The notes: generated by a model not told the origin, from the sequence alone. A DNA stretch of 42,000 nt from Lachnospiraceae bacterium (GCA_024403255.1 JAKSSE010000007.1:1-42000), one strand, 5' to 3'. Positions 1-9,768 are shown, counted from the first letter of the stretch. Program-made: numbers and translations.

Positions 1-872
1 TATTCCAGAACTACGCTCTTTATCCACACATGACTGTTTATGATAACATGGCATTTGGTCTTAAGCTTCGTAAACTTCCTAAGTCAGAAATCGACGAGAA
101 GGTTCGTGCAGCAGCTAAGATTCTTGACCTTGAGCAGCTTCTTGATCGTAAGCCAAAGGCTCTTTCAGGTGGTCAGCGTCAGCGTGTAGCTATGGGTCGT
201 GCAATCGTTCGTGAGCCAAAGGTATTCCTTATGGACGAGCCTCTTTCAAACCTTGATGCTAAGCTTCGTGTTCAGATGCGTTCTGAGATTTCACAGCTTC
301 ATCAGAGACTTGGTGCTACCATCATCTACGTAACACATGATCAGACCGAGGCTATGACTCTTGGTACCAGAATCGTTGTTCTTGATAAGGGTATCATCCA
401 GCAGGTAGATTCACCTCAGAAACTTTACAATGAGCCATGCAACCTCTTCGTAGCAGGCTTCATCGGATCTCCACAGATGAACTTTGTTGATGCTACTGTT
501 GCTGTATCAGGCGACACCTGCACTCTTAAGTTTGACAAGTTTGAAGTAACCCTTCCACCTGCAAAGGCTAAGAAGGTTATCGATGGCGGATATGCTGGAA
601 AGACCGTTGTACTTGGTATTCGTCCAGAAGACATCTCAGATTCAGAGATCATGCTTAATGCTCATGCTGATTCACAGATTGATGTTGATATCAATGGTTA
701 CGAGCTTCTTGGTGCTGATGTACTTCTTTACTTCAACATCGGCGGCGCTAAGTTCACTGCAAATGTTGACGCTCGTACAACTGCTCGTTACGGTGATCAT
801 ATCTCTCTTGCAATGGATCCAGAAAGAATCCACGTATTTGACAAAGAGACTGAAATTACTATCACCAACTAG
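1..872 (+). CDS. Sugar ABC transporter ATP-binding protein (MsmX/UgpC/MalK type), 5' truncated
   Basis: This is the ATPase subunit of an ABC importer, which powers uptake of oligosaccharides or glycerol-phosphate-type substrates from the inner face of the membrane. The frame is open from base 3 and the start lies outside the window. The first residues are the Q-loop (FQNYALYPHMTV). The ABC signature LSGGQRQR follows near bases 162-185, then Walker B VFLMDEP and the D-loop SNLDAKLR near 222-267, and the H-loop in YVTHDQTEA. The C-terminal third is the OB/TOBE regulatory domain typical of the MalK/MsmX group, with the GIRPEDI motif. MsmX-type ATPases often serve several sugar permeases and are often encoded away from them, so the substrate cannot be read from this fragment. 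A terminator follows 20 bases after the stop. Confidence 0.93.
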   Translation, partial: FQNYALYPHMTVYDNMAFGLKLRKLPKSEIDEKVRAAAKILDLEQLLDRKPKALSGGQRQRVAMGRAIVREPKVFLMDEPLSNLDAKLRVQMRSEISQLHQRLGATIIYVTHDQTEAMTLGTRIVVLDKGIIQQVDSPQKLYNEPCNLFVAGFIGSPQMNFVDATVAVSGDTCTLKFDKFEVTLPPAKAKKVIDGGYAGKTVVLGIRPEDISDSEIMLNAHADSQIDVDINGYELLGADVLLYFNIGGAKFTANVDARTTARYGDHISLAMDPERIHVFDKETEITITN

Positions 873-891
873 TCTTAAAACAAAATGTCGA

Positions 892-923
892 AGCGCCTTC
901 CCGGAAGGGGAGGCGTTTCTTTT
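892..923 (+). terminator. Intrinsic terminator after the ABC ATPase gene
   Basis: The arms CGCCTTCC and GGGGAGGCG pair with one G-U and a short loop, followed by TTTCTTTT. The hairpin ends only 15 bases before the start codon of the next gene. Confidence 0.75.
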
Positions 924-938
924 AAGGAAGGATTTTTC

Positions 939-2018
939 ATGCAGAGATTTCAGGATGCCCTTATTGAGATAAAGGCACTTTCACATCTTGATTTATTATA
1001 TTTTTCTAATGATGGAGAATTATTAGCATCTACCTGTAAAGCAAAGACCGATTTGTCAGCTTCAGTGAAAGATTTTGCAACATCTGTTGCAGAAAGTCAG
1101 GTGGCTTTTGGATTCCATTTTATAAAGGTTATGCTTCGTGACAATGTAGAAGGTGTTCTTCTGGTGTCAGCTTCAGCAGACAATGCTTTTATGATAGGAA
1201 AAATGGCTGCAAGAGAGCTTTCTCTTATTAGTGAAAGCCAGAGGGCTGATTCGGACCGTGGTGGTTTCATGCAGCACCTTTTGCTTGGAAACCTCTTGCC
1301 TGTTGATATTTATCAGAAAGCAAAGACTCTTAAACTTGATACTGTTGACAGAGCTTGCTTTTTAATCAGAGTAGAGGGTGGAAAAGAGCCAGCTATGGAA
1401 GAAATCTTAAGGGGATATTTTGACCTTAAGATTGATGATATAGTTGAGCTTGATCAGGAAAGCTATATTCTTATAAAAGACGTGAGAGAGGATAACTCTG
1501 ACAGTGAGCTTATTGAAATTGCAAAGGCAATAATTACGGTTATGCAGACTGAGGCTATGGCCAATGTTGTTGTAAGTGTAGGAAATCCTACTTCACGCCT
1601 TGAAACTTTGCCTACTTCTTATCAGGAAGCAAAACTTGCTATGGAAGTTGGTCGTACCTTCTATCCTAAAGAGACAATTTTGCCATACACAAGACTTGGA
1701 ATTGGAAGACTTATTTATCAGCTTCCAGCAAGTCTTTGCGAAATGTTCATAAAGGAAGTATTTGGAGAAAAGATTCCTGAGGAAGTTTACGATGAAGAAA
1801 TAATGGAAACTATTGAGAAATTCCTTGAGAATGATCTTAATATTTCAGAAACGGCAAGACAGCTTTATGTTCATAGAAATACCTTAGTTTATAGACTCGA
1901 AAGGCTGCAGGCTGAACTTGGTCTTGATATAAGAGTTTTTGAGGATGCTATGACATTCAGAATAGCTGTTATGGTACTTCAGCATCTTGAAGATATGCGT
2001 AAGCAGTCGGGGATTTAG
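939..2018 (+). CDS. CdaR/PucR-family transcriptional regulator
   Basis: A 359-residue DNA-binding regulator. The C-terminal 55 residues contain the PucR-type helix-turn-helix (PF13556-like), with NISETARQLYVHRNTLVYRL followed by the conserved LGLDI element. The middle part resembles the GGDEF-like domain of CdaR regulators, ending in SYQEAKLAMEVG. The N-terminal section has no domain I recognise and probably senses a ligand. An ATG at 885 is also in frame, but it lies before the terminator hairpin. The ATG at 939 has AAGGAAGGA seven bases upstream, so I chose 939. CdaR-family proteins usually activate sugar-acid or purine use. The adjacent sugar ABC ATPase makes a carbohydrate role possible, but the effector and targets are unknown. 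Confidence 0.85.
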   Translation: MQRFQDALIEIKALSHLDLLYFSNDGELLASTCKAKTDLSASVKDFATSVAESQVAFGFHFIKVMLRDNVEGVLLVSASADNAFMIGKMAARELSLISESQRADSDRGGFMQHLLLGNLLPVDIYQKAKTLKLDTVDRACFLIRVEGGKEPAMEEILRGYFDLKIDDIVELDQESYILIKDVREDNSDSELIEIAKAIITVMQTEAMANVVVSVGNPTSRLETLPTSYQEAKLAMEVGRTFYPKETILPYTRLGIGRLIYQLPASLCEMFIKEVFGEKIPEEVYDEEIMETIEKFLENDLNISETARQLYVHRNTLVYRLERLQAELGLDIRVFEDAMTFRIAVMVLQHLEDMRKQSGI

Positions 2019-2043
2019 TACCAAAGAATTATTTTAAAAATAT

Positions 2044-2067
2044 CCGAACAAATGTTTGTGGTTTTTT
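2044..2067 (+). terminator. Probable weak terminator after the CdaR-like gene
   Basis: ACAAA-TG-TTTGT pairs, with a CC/GG base extension across a two-base bulge, followed by TTTTTT. The loop is only two bases, so the structure is weak. Confidence 0.45.
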
Positions 2068-2068
2068 C

Positions 2069-2098
2069 TTGAAAAGCCTCCAAACCTTGTGTTATACT
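2069..2098 (+). promoter_or_regulatory. Sigma-A-type promoter for parE-parC
   Basis: TTGAAA (2069-2074) and TATACT (2093-2098) are separated by 18 bases. The start codon is 46 bases downstream of the -10 box, with GGAGAG as the ribosome site. The -35 box follows the T-tract of the preceding terminator directly. Confidence 0.75.
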
Positions 2099-2143
2099 CT
2101 CCCGAGATAGGCATATATTGTGCCTTTGAAGGAGAGTTTTTTT

Positions 2144-4063
2144 ATGGCAAAACCAGTTTATGACGAGAAATCCATCATAGCTCTTGAGGGTCTTGAAGCG
2201 GTCAGAATGAGACCTGGAATGTACATAGGTTCCACCTCAAGAAGAGGACTTAATCACCTCATCTACGAGATTGTGGATAATGCTGTTGATGAGCATTTGG
2301 CAGGAGAGTGTGACACTATTAAGGTCACTCTTGAAAAAGACGGATCATGTACTGTTGAAGATAATGGTCGAGGCATTCCTGTCGGCCTTCATGCAAAGGG
2401 GGTTTCGGCTGCACGTTTAGTATATTCCACACTGCATGCTGGTGGTAAATTCGATGATTCTGTATATAAGACCTCTGGTGGTCTTCATGGCGTGGGCTCA
2501 TCTGTAGTAAACGCTTTATCTACATATCTTGATGTTGAAATAAGCCGTGAAGGTTTTATTCATCACGATCATTATGAAAAAGGTAACCCAACTGTTCAGC
2601 TTGAAAAAGGTCTTTTGCCTATAATTGGTAAGACTAAAAAGACTGGAACAAAGGTTAATTTCTTACCTGATCCTACTATATTTGAAAAAACATACTTTAA
2701 AGAGGATGATGTTAAGAGTCGTATGCATGAAACTGCATATCTTAACCCAGGCCTTACTATAATTTACACAGATAAAAGACTTGCTGAAGAGGAACAGATT
2801 ACTTTCCATGAGCCAGAGGGCATACGTCAGTTTGTTAAGGATATAAATAAAAATGTCCAGGCTGTTCATGATGTTGTCTATTTCAAGGGCGAGTCTGATG
2901 GTGTGGAGGTCGAGTGTGCATTCCAGTACACAGATGAGTTCCATGAAAATGTACTTGGCTTTTGTAATAATATCTATAACTCTGAAGGTGGTACACATAT
3001 CACGGGATTTAAGACTCAGTTCACCACCATTATTAATTCATATGCAAGAGAACTTGGCATTTTAAAAGAAAAGGATTCAAACTTTACGGGTGCTGATGTT
3101 AGAAGTGGACTTACAGCAATTGTTTCTATAAAGCATCCAGATCCAAGATTTGAAGGCCAGACAAAAACCAAGCTTGATAACCAGGATGCTGCGAAGTGTG
3201 TTTCTAAGGTTACAGGCGATGAAGTTGTTTTATTCTTCGATAGAAACCTTGAGACTCTTAAGGCAGTAATTGCATGTGCTGAGCGAAGCGCTAAAATCCG
3301 CAAGGCAGAAGAAAAGTCAAAGACTAATCTTTTGGCAAAGCAGAAATTTTCATTTGACTCAAATGGAAAGCTTGCAAACTGTGAGTCGAAGGATCCTTCA
3401 AAATGCGAGATATTTATCGTCGAGGGAGATTCTGCGGGTGGTTCAGCTAAAACAGCCAGAAACCGTGAATTTCAGGCTATTTTGCCTATTCGTGGTAAGA
3501 TTCTTAACGTTGAGAAAGCAACTATAGATAAGGTCCTTGCAAATGCAGAAATCAAGACAATGATATATGCATTTGGATGCGGTTTTTCTGAAGGATATGG
3601 AAACGATTTTGATATCACAAAACTCCGCTATGACAAGATAGTAATCATGGCCGATGCGGATGTTGATGGTGCACATATCTCAACGCTTCTTTTGACTTTA
3701 TTCTATAGATTTATGCCTGAACTTATCACAGAGGGCCACGTTTACATTGCGATGCCACCTCTTTATAAGGCGATTCCTTCAAAGGGAGAAGAAGAGTATC
3801 TATATGATGATGCAGCTCTTGATAAGTACAGACAGACTCACAAAGGTAATTTTACTCTTCAAAGATACAAAGGTCTTGGAGAGATGGATGCAGAACAGCT
3901 TTGGGAAACCACCTTGGACCCAGAACGTCGTGTGATGAAGAAAGTTGAAATTGAGGATGCAAGACTTGCATCTGACGTTACTGAAATGCTTATGGGTAAT
4001 GATGTAGCGCCTCGTAAGAGCTTTATTTACAAACATGCACAGGATGCAGAACTTGATATTTAA
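2144..4063 (+). CDS. parE: Type IIA DNA topoisomerase subunit B (topoisomerase IV ParE-like)
   Basis: This ATPase subunit (639 aa) of a type IIA topoisomerase works with the product of the next gene to pass one DNA duplex through another. The GHKL ATPase domain shows EIVDNAVDEH, the DNGRGIPVG motif and the glycine-rich ATP lid TSGGLHGVGSSVVNALS. The TOPRIM domain shows FIVEGDSAGGSAK and the metal-binding MADADVDGAH, and the C-terminal tail has QRYKGLGEMDAEQLWETT. The frame is open from 2120, but the ATG at 2144 with GAAGGAGAG upstream gives the normal MAKPVYDEKSI start. Subunit B alone does not separate gyrase from topoisomerase IV. The partner lacks a GyrA box, which argues for topoisomerase IV and chromosome decatenation. 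A separate gyrBA pair should then exist elsewhere. Confidence 0.9.
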   Translation: MAKPVYDEKSIIALEGLEAVRMRPGMYIGSTSRRGLNHLIYEIVDNAVDEHLAGECDTIKVTLEKDGSCTVEDNGRGIPVGLHAKGVSAARLVYSTLHAGGKFDDSVYKTSGGLHGVGSSVVNALSTYLDVEISREGFIHHDHYEKGNPTVQLEKGLLPIIGKTKKTGTKVNFLPDPTIFEKTYFKEDDVKSRMHETAYLNPGLTIIYTDKRLAEEEQITFHEPEGIRQFVKDINKNVQAVHDVVYFKGESDGVEVECAFQYTDEFHENVLGFCNNIYNSEGGTHITGFKTQFTTIINSYARELGILKEKDSNFTGADVRSGLTAIVSIKHPDPRFEGQTKTKLDNQDAAKCVSKVTGDEVVLFFDRNLETLKAVIACAERSAKIRKAEEKSKTNLLAKQKFSFDSNGKLANCESKDPSKCEIFIVEGDSAGGSAKTARNREFQAILPIRGKILNVEKATIDKVLANAEIKTMIYAFGCGFSEGYGNDFDITKLRYDKIVIMADADVDGAHISTLLLTLFYRFMPELITEGHVYIAMPPLYKAIPSKGEEEYLYDDAALDKYRQTHKGNFTLQRYKGLGEMDAEQLWETTLDPERRVMKKVEIEDARLASDVTEMLMGNDVAPRKSFIYKHAQDAELDI

Positions 4064-4081
4064 TTTAGGCAGGAGTAACTT

Positions 4082-6319
4082 ATGCAGCCAAATGAACATA
4101 TAATTCCAACAGAATACTCTGAGATAATGCAAAAATCGTATATTGATTATGCGATGAGTGTAATTATTTCAAGAGCCCTTCCTGATGTAAGAGACGGACT
4201 TAAGCCAGTACAGCGTCGTACTTTATACGATATGTATGAGCTGGGAATTAAATACGATAAACCATACAGAAAATGTGCAAGAATCGTTGGTGATACCATG
4301 GGTAAGTATCATCCACATGGCGATTCTTCAATTTATGAAGCTTTGGTTGTAATGAGTCAGGACTTTAAAAAAGGTCTTCCTCTTGTTGATGGTCATGGTA
4401 ACTTTGGATCAATCGAGGGTGATGGTGCCGCTGCGATGCGTTACACTGAGGCCAGGCTTGCACGTGTTACTCAGGAGGCATATCTTGGGGACCTTGATAA
4501 AGATGTAGTAGATTTTGGACCAAACTTTGACGAGACAGAAAAAGAGCCTATTGTTCTTCCTGTTCGTGTTCCAAACCTTCTTATCAATGGAGCCGAAGGT
4601 ATTGCTGTAGGTATGGCTACAAGCATTCCACCTCACAATTTATCAGAGGTGCTTGATGGCGTTATTGCCTACATGAAAAATCCGGATATCAATACTGCAC
4701 AAATGATGCAGTATATTAAAGGACCAGATTTTCCTACTGGCGGTATTGTTACAAATCAGGACGAGCTTCATGAAATTTATTCTACCGGTCAAGGTAAGGT
4801 TAAAGTCAGGGGTAAGGCTGAAATTGAGAAGTTAAAGGGTGGAAAAGAGCAGATTGTTATATCTGAAATTCCATACACCATGATTGGTGCAGGTATTGGT
4901 AAGTTTATCAATGATGTTGCAGCTTTAGTTGAAACGAAAAAGACTCAGGATATCGTAGATATCACAAATCAGTCATCAAAAGATGGAATTCGTATTGTTA
5001 TCGAGCTTAGAAAGGGTGCTGATTCAGAGAATCTTCTTAATATGATTTATAAGAAGACCAAGCTTGAGGATACTTTTGGTGTAAACATGCTTGCAGTTGC
5101 GGATGGAAAGCCAGAGACAATGGGAATTGTTCCTATTATCCGACATCATGTTAATTTCCAGTATGAAGTAGCTACCAGAAAGTATACCTACCTTCTTGCA
5201 AAAGAAAGAGATAAGAAAGAAATTCAGGAAGGTCTTATGAAGGCCGTTGATGTTATCGATCTTATCATTGAGATTCTTCGTGGATCTAAGGATGTAAAGA
5301 TGGCAAAGGCGTGCCTTGTTGAAGGTATTGTTGATGGCATAAAGTTTAAATCTGAAACTTCTAAAAAGGATGCTGCAAAGCTTAAATTTACCGAGCGTCA
5401 GGCTCAGGCAATTTTGGAGATGCGTCTTCAGAAACTCATTGGTCTTGAAATAGATGCCCTTCGTGCTGATTATGCAGACACAATGGAAAAGATTCAGACC
5501 TACGATGATATTCTTTCGAACCGTTCATCAATGACAAAGGTTATCATTGATGACATTAAGGATTTTAAGAGAGAGTATAAGCGCGAGCGTCGTACTGTTA
5601 TTGATAATGTTGAAGAAGCAGTCTTCGAAGAAAAGAAGATTGAAAAGATGGATGTAGTTGTACTTATCGATCGTTTCGGTTATGCTAGAAGCGTTGATGT
5701 ACCTACATATGAGAGAAATAAAGATGCTGCAGAAGCAGAGAGCAAGTACATCATCACATGCACTAATATGGATAAGCTTGCTGTCTTTACAGACAAGGGT
5801 AACCTTCATACTTTGAAAGTGCTTTCACTTCCATTTGGAAAGTTTAGAGATAAGGGTCAGCCTATTGATAACATGTCAAATTTCTCAAGCTCAGCAGAGA
5901 CAATAGTGGCTATTGAGTCGGTTGAGAATATGGCAGGTAAAAAGATTCTCTTTGGTAATTCAAGTGGATATATCAAGGTTGTTGATGGCTCTGAATTTGA
6001 TGTTGCTAAAAAGACAACAGCAGCTACCAAGCTTTCTGATAATGAGACTGTAATTATAGTTAAGCCATTGAACGGTGATGAGACTTTAATTATGGAGTCA
6101 AGTGACAGAAACTTCCTTAGAATTGTATGTGCTGAAATTCCAGAAAAGAAGAAAGCTGCAGCAGGTGTAAGGGGCATTAAATTAAGCAGTGGTGCAAGCT
6201 GTCAGGCTATGTATGTCCTTGGAAGTGGAGAAGATAAGGTTGTCAGTGTAAAGGGACAGGATATTCACCTTAATCGTCTTCATATCGGAAATAGAGATAC
6301 CAAGGGAACAAAAAGATAA
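4082..6319 (+). CDS. parC: Type IIA DNA topoisomerase subunit A (topoisomerase IV ParC-like)
   Basis: This is the DNA breakage-reunion subunit (745 aa), 18 bases after parE with AGGAG at its start. The catalytic tyrosine is Tyr121 in AAMRYTEAR. The quinolone-resistance region reads [12 protein letters not shown] with Ser82 and Glu86, the usual drug-sensitive residues. A long coiled segment leads to a C-terminal beta-pinwheel (from about residue 520). In gyrases the first blade of that pinwheel carries the GyrA box (QRRGGKG-like); here the same place reads [12 protein letters not shown], so the box is missing. [11 protein letters not shown] also resembles ParC. I therefore infer topoisomerase IV. 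Automated annotation may call it gyrase A. Confidence 0.9.
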   Translation: MQPNEHIIPTEYSEIMQKSYIDYAMSVIISRALPDVRDGLKPVQRRTLYDMYELGIKYDKPYRKCARIVGDTMGKYHPHGDSSIYEALVVMSQDFKKGLPLVDGHGNFGSIEGDGAAAMRYTEARLARVTQEAYLGDLDKDVVDFGPNFDETEKEPIVLPVRVPNLLINGAEGIAVGMATSIPPHNLSEVLDGVIAYMKNPDINTAQMMQYIKGPDFPTGGIVTNQDELHEIYSTGQGKVKVRGKAEIEKLKGGKEQIVISEIPYTMIGAGIGKFINDVAALVETKKTQDIVDITNQSSKDGIRIVIELRKGADSENLLNMIYKKTKLEDTFGVNMLAVADGKPETMGIVPIIRHHVNFQYEVATRKYTYLLAKERDKKEIQEGLMKAVDVIDLIIEILRGSKDVKMAKACLVEGIVDGIKFKSETSKKDAAKLKFTERQAQAILEMRLQKLIGLEIDALRADYADTMEKIQTYDDILSNRSSMTKVIIDDIKDFKREYKRERRTVIDNVEEAVFEEKKIEKMDVVVLIDRFGYARSVDVPTYERNKDAAEAESKYIITCTNMDKLAVFTDKGNLHTLKVLSLPFGKFRDKGQPIDNMSNFSSSAETIVAIESVENMAGKKILFGNSSGYIKVVDGSEFDVAKKTTAATKLSDNETVIIVKPLNGDETLIMESSDRNFLRIVCAEIPEKKKAAAGVRGIKLSSGASCQAMYVLGSGEDKVVSVKGQDIHLNRLHIGNRDTKGTKR

Positions 6320-6334
6320 TTTTTAGGTGATATT

Positions 6335-9019
6335 ATGATTGAACGTATGAAAAAAAATGCTACTAAAGAGGCAATCTTTGTATATGTATCAAGTATGATG
6401 GTATACATGATGCACGTCATATATGCATTTTTGGCATACGGATCAAAAGAAGGTCTTATTATTTTAGGAATCACAGCAGCATGTGAATTCTTAATGTTTG
6501 GATCTTTATTTGTATTCAAGAATGTTGAGGCAAATAAGCGAATATATTTTATTGTTGCGATTGCAAGCTGTTTTATAATTGCGGATCGTCTTAATACCGT
6601 AGGCCTTGTTCTTATGGTGTATATGGGTATACTTTATCAGCTCTCTATCTATATAGACAGGAGAGTTATAAATGAGGCGTTTTTAATGGCTCAGCTCGCA
6701 TTATTTGTTTATCTTAAATTCTTTTATGATTGGAGTTCTTCAAATTTAACTCAGGGATTTTTTGCAATACAGGAAGTTTTACTGGTATGCTTCTGGATTA
6801 TTATTTCTAACCAGGTTATCAGAATGCGTGAGGTTCTTACTGGCTTTGAGATAAAGACCCAGCAGGCAGAAAATGCAAATATCAGTAAGAATACTTTCCT
6901 TGCTAATATGTCTCACGAGATAAGAACCCCTCTTAACTCTATTCAGGGTATGACTCAGCTCATGAGCGATAGAGAGCTTTCTCCAATAGAGCGTGAATAC
7001 ATCAATAATATTCAAAATTCATCAAATGATCTTTTAAGTCTCGTAAATAATCTTCTTGACTATGCAAACATTGAAGCAGGCAAGATGGAAATGAACAATA
7101 ACGTATATGATATGGGTTCAATGATCCATGACATATGCGTTGAAGTTACACGAAAGATTGATACAAAACCAATTTCTTTTATTCTTGATATCGCACCAGA
7201 TTTTCCGCATCTTTTGAAGGGTGATTCTGCGCGTGTTAATCAGATACTTGATAATGTTCTTGATAATGCTGTTAAGTTTACAAAGTCTGGAACAATCTAC
7301 ATGGGAGTTCGTTGGGAAGAAAAAGAAGGACGTGCTCACATTTATATTGATGTAACTGATACTGGTACTGGAATAAAGGAATCAGATCTTCAGAAAATCT
7401 TTGATGCATTCTCTCAGTCTGATATGCATAGAAACAGAAGAGCGGAAGGAACCGGACTTGGTCTTTCGATTGTTAAAAAGCTCGTTGATTCTATGGATGG
7501 TGATATTCATATTGTGTCGCGTGAAAACGAAGGAACCACCGTTAAAATGGATATTTATCAGGGTATCGATGACAGATTTCCGTTTATTAATGTGGATGTT
7601 GAACCAAACACACAGGTATTTGTTTATGAACCAAATCGTACCTACTGCGATAACCTTTTAAAGACTCTTAAATCTTTAAATACCGTTCCTACAAAGATTC
7701 AAAGTTTTGACTTTGTTCAGGATCATCTAAAAGATGCTGGTAAAGGTTACGTTTTATATGATTATCTTCGCGGCTCAGAATTCTTTGAGGCTCTGAAAGA
7801 TGAGTTCCCAGAGTTTACCTTCATTGCAATGCATAATAGAAATGTTAAAACATCATCTATTAATACGCCAGGTATAACCTATGCACAAAGACCAATAACA
7901 ATTCTTACTTTGGCAGGGCTTTTAGGAAAGCAGTACTCAAATATCACGTACGAGAAAAAGAAAGAGTTCAGACTTTTCTCAGCGCCTGAAGCAAAGGTTC
8001 TTGTTGTTGATGATAACGAAACTAACCTTAAGGTTGCAGAAGGATTTTTGCGCAAATATGATGTTCAGGTTACTACCGTAATAAGTGGCTATGATTGTAT
8101 CAGAGAGCTTGGAAATGGATCATTTGATATAGTATTTATGGATCATATGATGCCAAACTTAGATGGTGCAGAGACAACTCAGCTTATAAGAAAAAGCGAG
8201 TTGGAAACAGGAACTCATCAGATTATTGTTGCACTTACAGCGAATGCTGTAAAAGGAGCAGAGGAGTATCTTCTTTCCTGTGGTATGGATGATTATATGA
8301 CTAAGCCAATTGATAACAATACGCTTAATCAGATAATGAATAAATATATTCCAGAGGAATATAAATATGACAAGATTGAAACCGAAACTGTTTCCGAAAA
8401 AATACCAGAAGAGTTTTTGGTATCAACTAATAATATTGATATTGAAAAAGGCATCCAGAATATGGGTGGATCTAAAACCACTTATCTTGGCATATTAAAG
8501 ACGGCTTATAATGAAGGCCTGAAACAGATTAAAAATATCAGAGAATACTTTGAAGCAGGCGATATCAAAAGCTATATCATTACAGTTCATGCTGTTAAAT
8601 CTACCATGCTTGGACTTGGAGCAACTGAACTTTCTGAAATTGCCAAGGCTCATGAGTTTGCAGGAAAAGATGACAACATAAGTTTCATCAAAGATGGAAT
8701 AGATGCTCTTGTTGAAAAATTCGATTTGGTTCTTTATGAGATGAAACAGATTCTTGAAAGAGAAGGCCTCATTGAAAAAGAAGAAGAGAAGAAAGAAGAA
8801 GTAAAAGAGGAAGTTAAAGAAGAAACCTCCACCGTTATTGATGATGAAACCAAAGAAAAAATATCAAAAGCAATTGAGCTTTTGCATTCTTTCGACAGCG
8901 AAGCTGCGATTGAGATTTTGGGTGAAATTAACGGCGTAGGTAAGGTTAAAGATGCAATGGCTTTAGTAGATGAATTTGAGTACGAACAGGCCATAGCTAT
9001 ATTGAAGGAATTAGTATGA
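6335..9019 (+). CDS. Membrane hybrid sensor histidine kinase with receiver and Hpt domains
   Basis: An 894-residue phosphorelay protein. Residues 12-160 hold about five or six hydrophobic segments and no obvious extracellular domain. A HisKA domain has the phospho-acceptor His194 in NMSHEIRTPL. The HATPase domain has an N-box (NVLDNAVKF), G1 (DTGTGIKES) and G2 (GTGLGLSIV). Residues about 420-540 look like a degenerate receiver. A true receiver follows (VLVVDDNETN, phospho-acceptor Asp603 in FMDHMMP, Lys in MTKPID). An Hpt domain has His752 in VHAVKSTML. A Lys/Glu-rich linker and two similar 24-residue helical hairpins (842-865 and 870-893) end the protein. The last bases overlap the next gene by four (ATGA), suggesting translational coupling. 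No output domain is present, so the phosphate probably goes to a separate regulator. Confidence 0.93.
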   Translation: MIERMKKNATKEAIFVYVSSMMVYMMHVIYAFLAYGSKEGLIILGITAACEFLMFGSLFVFKNVEANKRIYFIVAIASCFIIADRLNTVGLVLMVYMGILYQLSIYIDRRVINEAFLMAQLALFVYLKFFYDWSSSNLTQGFFAIQEVLLVCFWIIISNQVIRMREVLTGFEIKTQQAENANISKNTFLANMSHEIRTPLNSIQGMTQLMSDRELSPIEREYINNIQNSSNDLLSLVNNLLDYANIEAGKMEMNNNVYDMGSMIHDICVEVTRKIDTKPISFILDIAPDFPHLLKGDSARVNQILDNVLDNAVKFTKSGTIYMGVRWEEKEGRAHIYIDVTDTGTGIKESDLQKIFDAFSQSDMHRNRRAEGTGLGLSIVKKLVDSMDGDIHIVSRENEGTTVKMDIYQGIDDRFPFINVDVEPNTQVFVYEPNRTYCDNLLKTLKSLNTVPTKIQSFDFVQDHLKDAGKGYVLYDYLRGSEFFEALKDEFPEFTFIAMHNRNVKTSSINTPGITYAQRPITILTLAGLLGKQYSNITYEKKKEFRLFSAPEAKVLVVDDNETNLKVAEGFLRKYDVQVTTVISGYDCIRELGNGSFDIVFMDHMMPNLDGAETTQLIRKSELETGTHQIIVALTANAVKGAEEYLLSCGMDDYMTKPIDNNTLNQIMNKYIPEEYKYDKIETETVSEKIPEEFLVSTNNIDIEKGIQNMGGSKTTYLGILKTAYNEGLKQIKNIREYFEAGDIKSYIITVHAVKSTMLGLGATELSEIAKAHEFAGKDDNISFIKDGIDALVEKFDLVLYEMKQILEREGLIEKEEEKKEEVKEEVKEETSTVIDDETKEKISKAIELLHSFDSEAAIEILGEINGVGKVKDAMALVDEFEYEQAIAILKELV

Positions 9020-9657
9020 AGTCAAAATCAGGCAATGCAATAATTGTTTCAGTTTATTCGCTGGCTCTATATTACGTAATGTACAGGGCTATGTCTTATT
9101 ATATTGAAGGTCACAATACAAAAGACTTTAGTTCGAGTATGATTATGGCTGTTGCGGGACTTGTCACAATACCTTTTATACTTTATCCATATTTTTATAC
9201 ACCAAAACCAAAGGGAGGCGGTGTTGGGACAAAGTGGGAAGGAGCATTGTGGATTATTCTTACCGTTGTTTTGGCCTTGGTTTTAAATGTTGTACTGACC
9301 AGAATCCCAGCTCTTATGTCTGATGGTGCATACCAGTCATCTTATGCAAAAATAACTGGTGGCTCTATGCTTGATATAATACTGGCGACCTGTGTGGTTG
9401 CGCCTGTTCTTGAGGAGCTTGTATTTAGAGGCATTATTTTTTCACAGTGTAAAGATGCCTTTGGCGCAATTGTTGGTGTAATTTTTTCTGCAGTATTATT
9501 TGGAGCGATGCACTTTAATTTGGCCCAGTTTATTTACGGCTGTATAATGGGTGTTGTCCTTTCAATAATGTTCAATCGTATGAAGAGATTATATTTCCCT
9601 ATACTTGCACATGCTCTGTGCAATCTTGCCACTCTTCTTATGACAAATTATCTCTAA
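9016..9657 (+). CDS. CPBP-family (Rce1/Abi) intramembrane metalloprotease-like protein
   Basis: A 213-residue membrane protein with several hydrophobic segments. The CPBP motifs are present in order: EELVFR (Glu133, Glu134, Arg138), FGAMHF with His166, and the late histidine His199 in AHALCN. These residues match the glutamate and histidine pattern of the Rce1-type glutamate protease family. It starts inside the end of the hybrid kinase gene. The coupling suggests the two are made together, though no known pathway pairs them. Its substrate is unknown. Bacterial members are linked to peptide maturation, self-immunity or sensing, and nothing here chooses between these. Confidence 0.88.
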   Translation: MKSKSGNAIIVSVYSLALYYVMYRAMSYYIEGHNTKDFSSSMIMAVAGLVTIPFILYPYFYTPKPKGGGVGTKWEGALWIILTVVLALVLNVVLTRIPALMSDGAYQSSYAKITGGSMLDIILATCVVAPVLEELVFRGIIFSQCKDAFGAIVGVIFSAVLFGAMHFNLAQFIYGCIMGVVLSIMFNRMKRLYFPILAHALCNLATLLMTNYL

Positions 9658-9673
9658 AAAATGAAATTTACTA

Positions 9674-9702
9674 TTGCAAAATTTTATGCATAGTTATATT
9701 AT
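9674..9702 (+). promoter_or_regulatory. Promoter of groES-groEL
   Basis: TTGCAA (9674-9679) and TATTAT (9697-9702) are spaced by 17 bases. The predicted start near 9709 places the CIRCE element at the very 5' end of the transcript. Confidence 0.65.
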
Positions 9703-9713
9703 TACAAACGAGG

Positions 9714-9740
9714 TTAGCACTCAATAAAGTAGAGTGCTAA
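9714..9740 (+). promoter_or_regulatory. CIRCE operator (HrcA binding site)
   Basis: TTAGCACTC, nine spacer bases, then GAGTGCTAA form a perfect 9-bp inverted repeat that matches the CIRCE consensus exactly. CIRCE binds the heat-shock repressor HrcA. hrcA itself is not in this window. Confidence 0.97.
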
Positions 9741-9768
9741 CAAAAACGCAAAAGGAGGCGTATTAAAA

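Noticed and set aside
583-972. Plus-strand frame of 129 codons
   Set aside because: It overlaps the ABC ATPase in another frame and crosses the terminator, with no ribosome site or motif.
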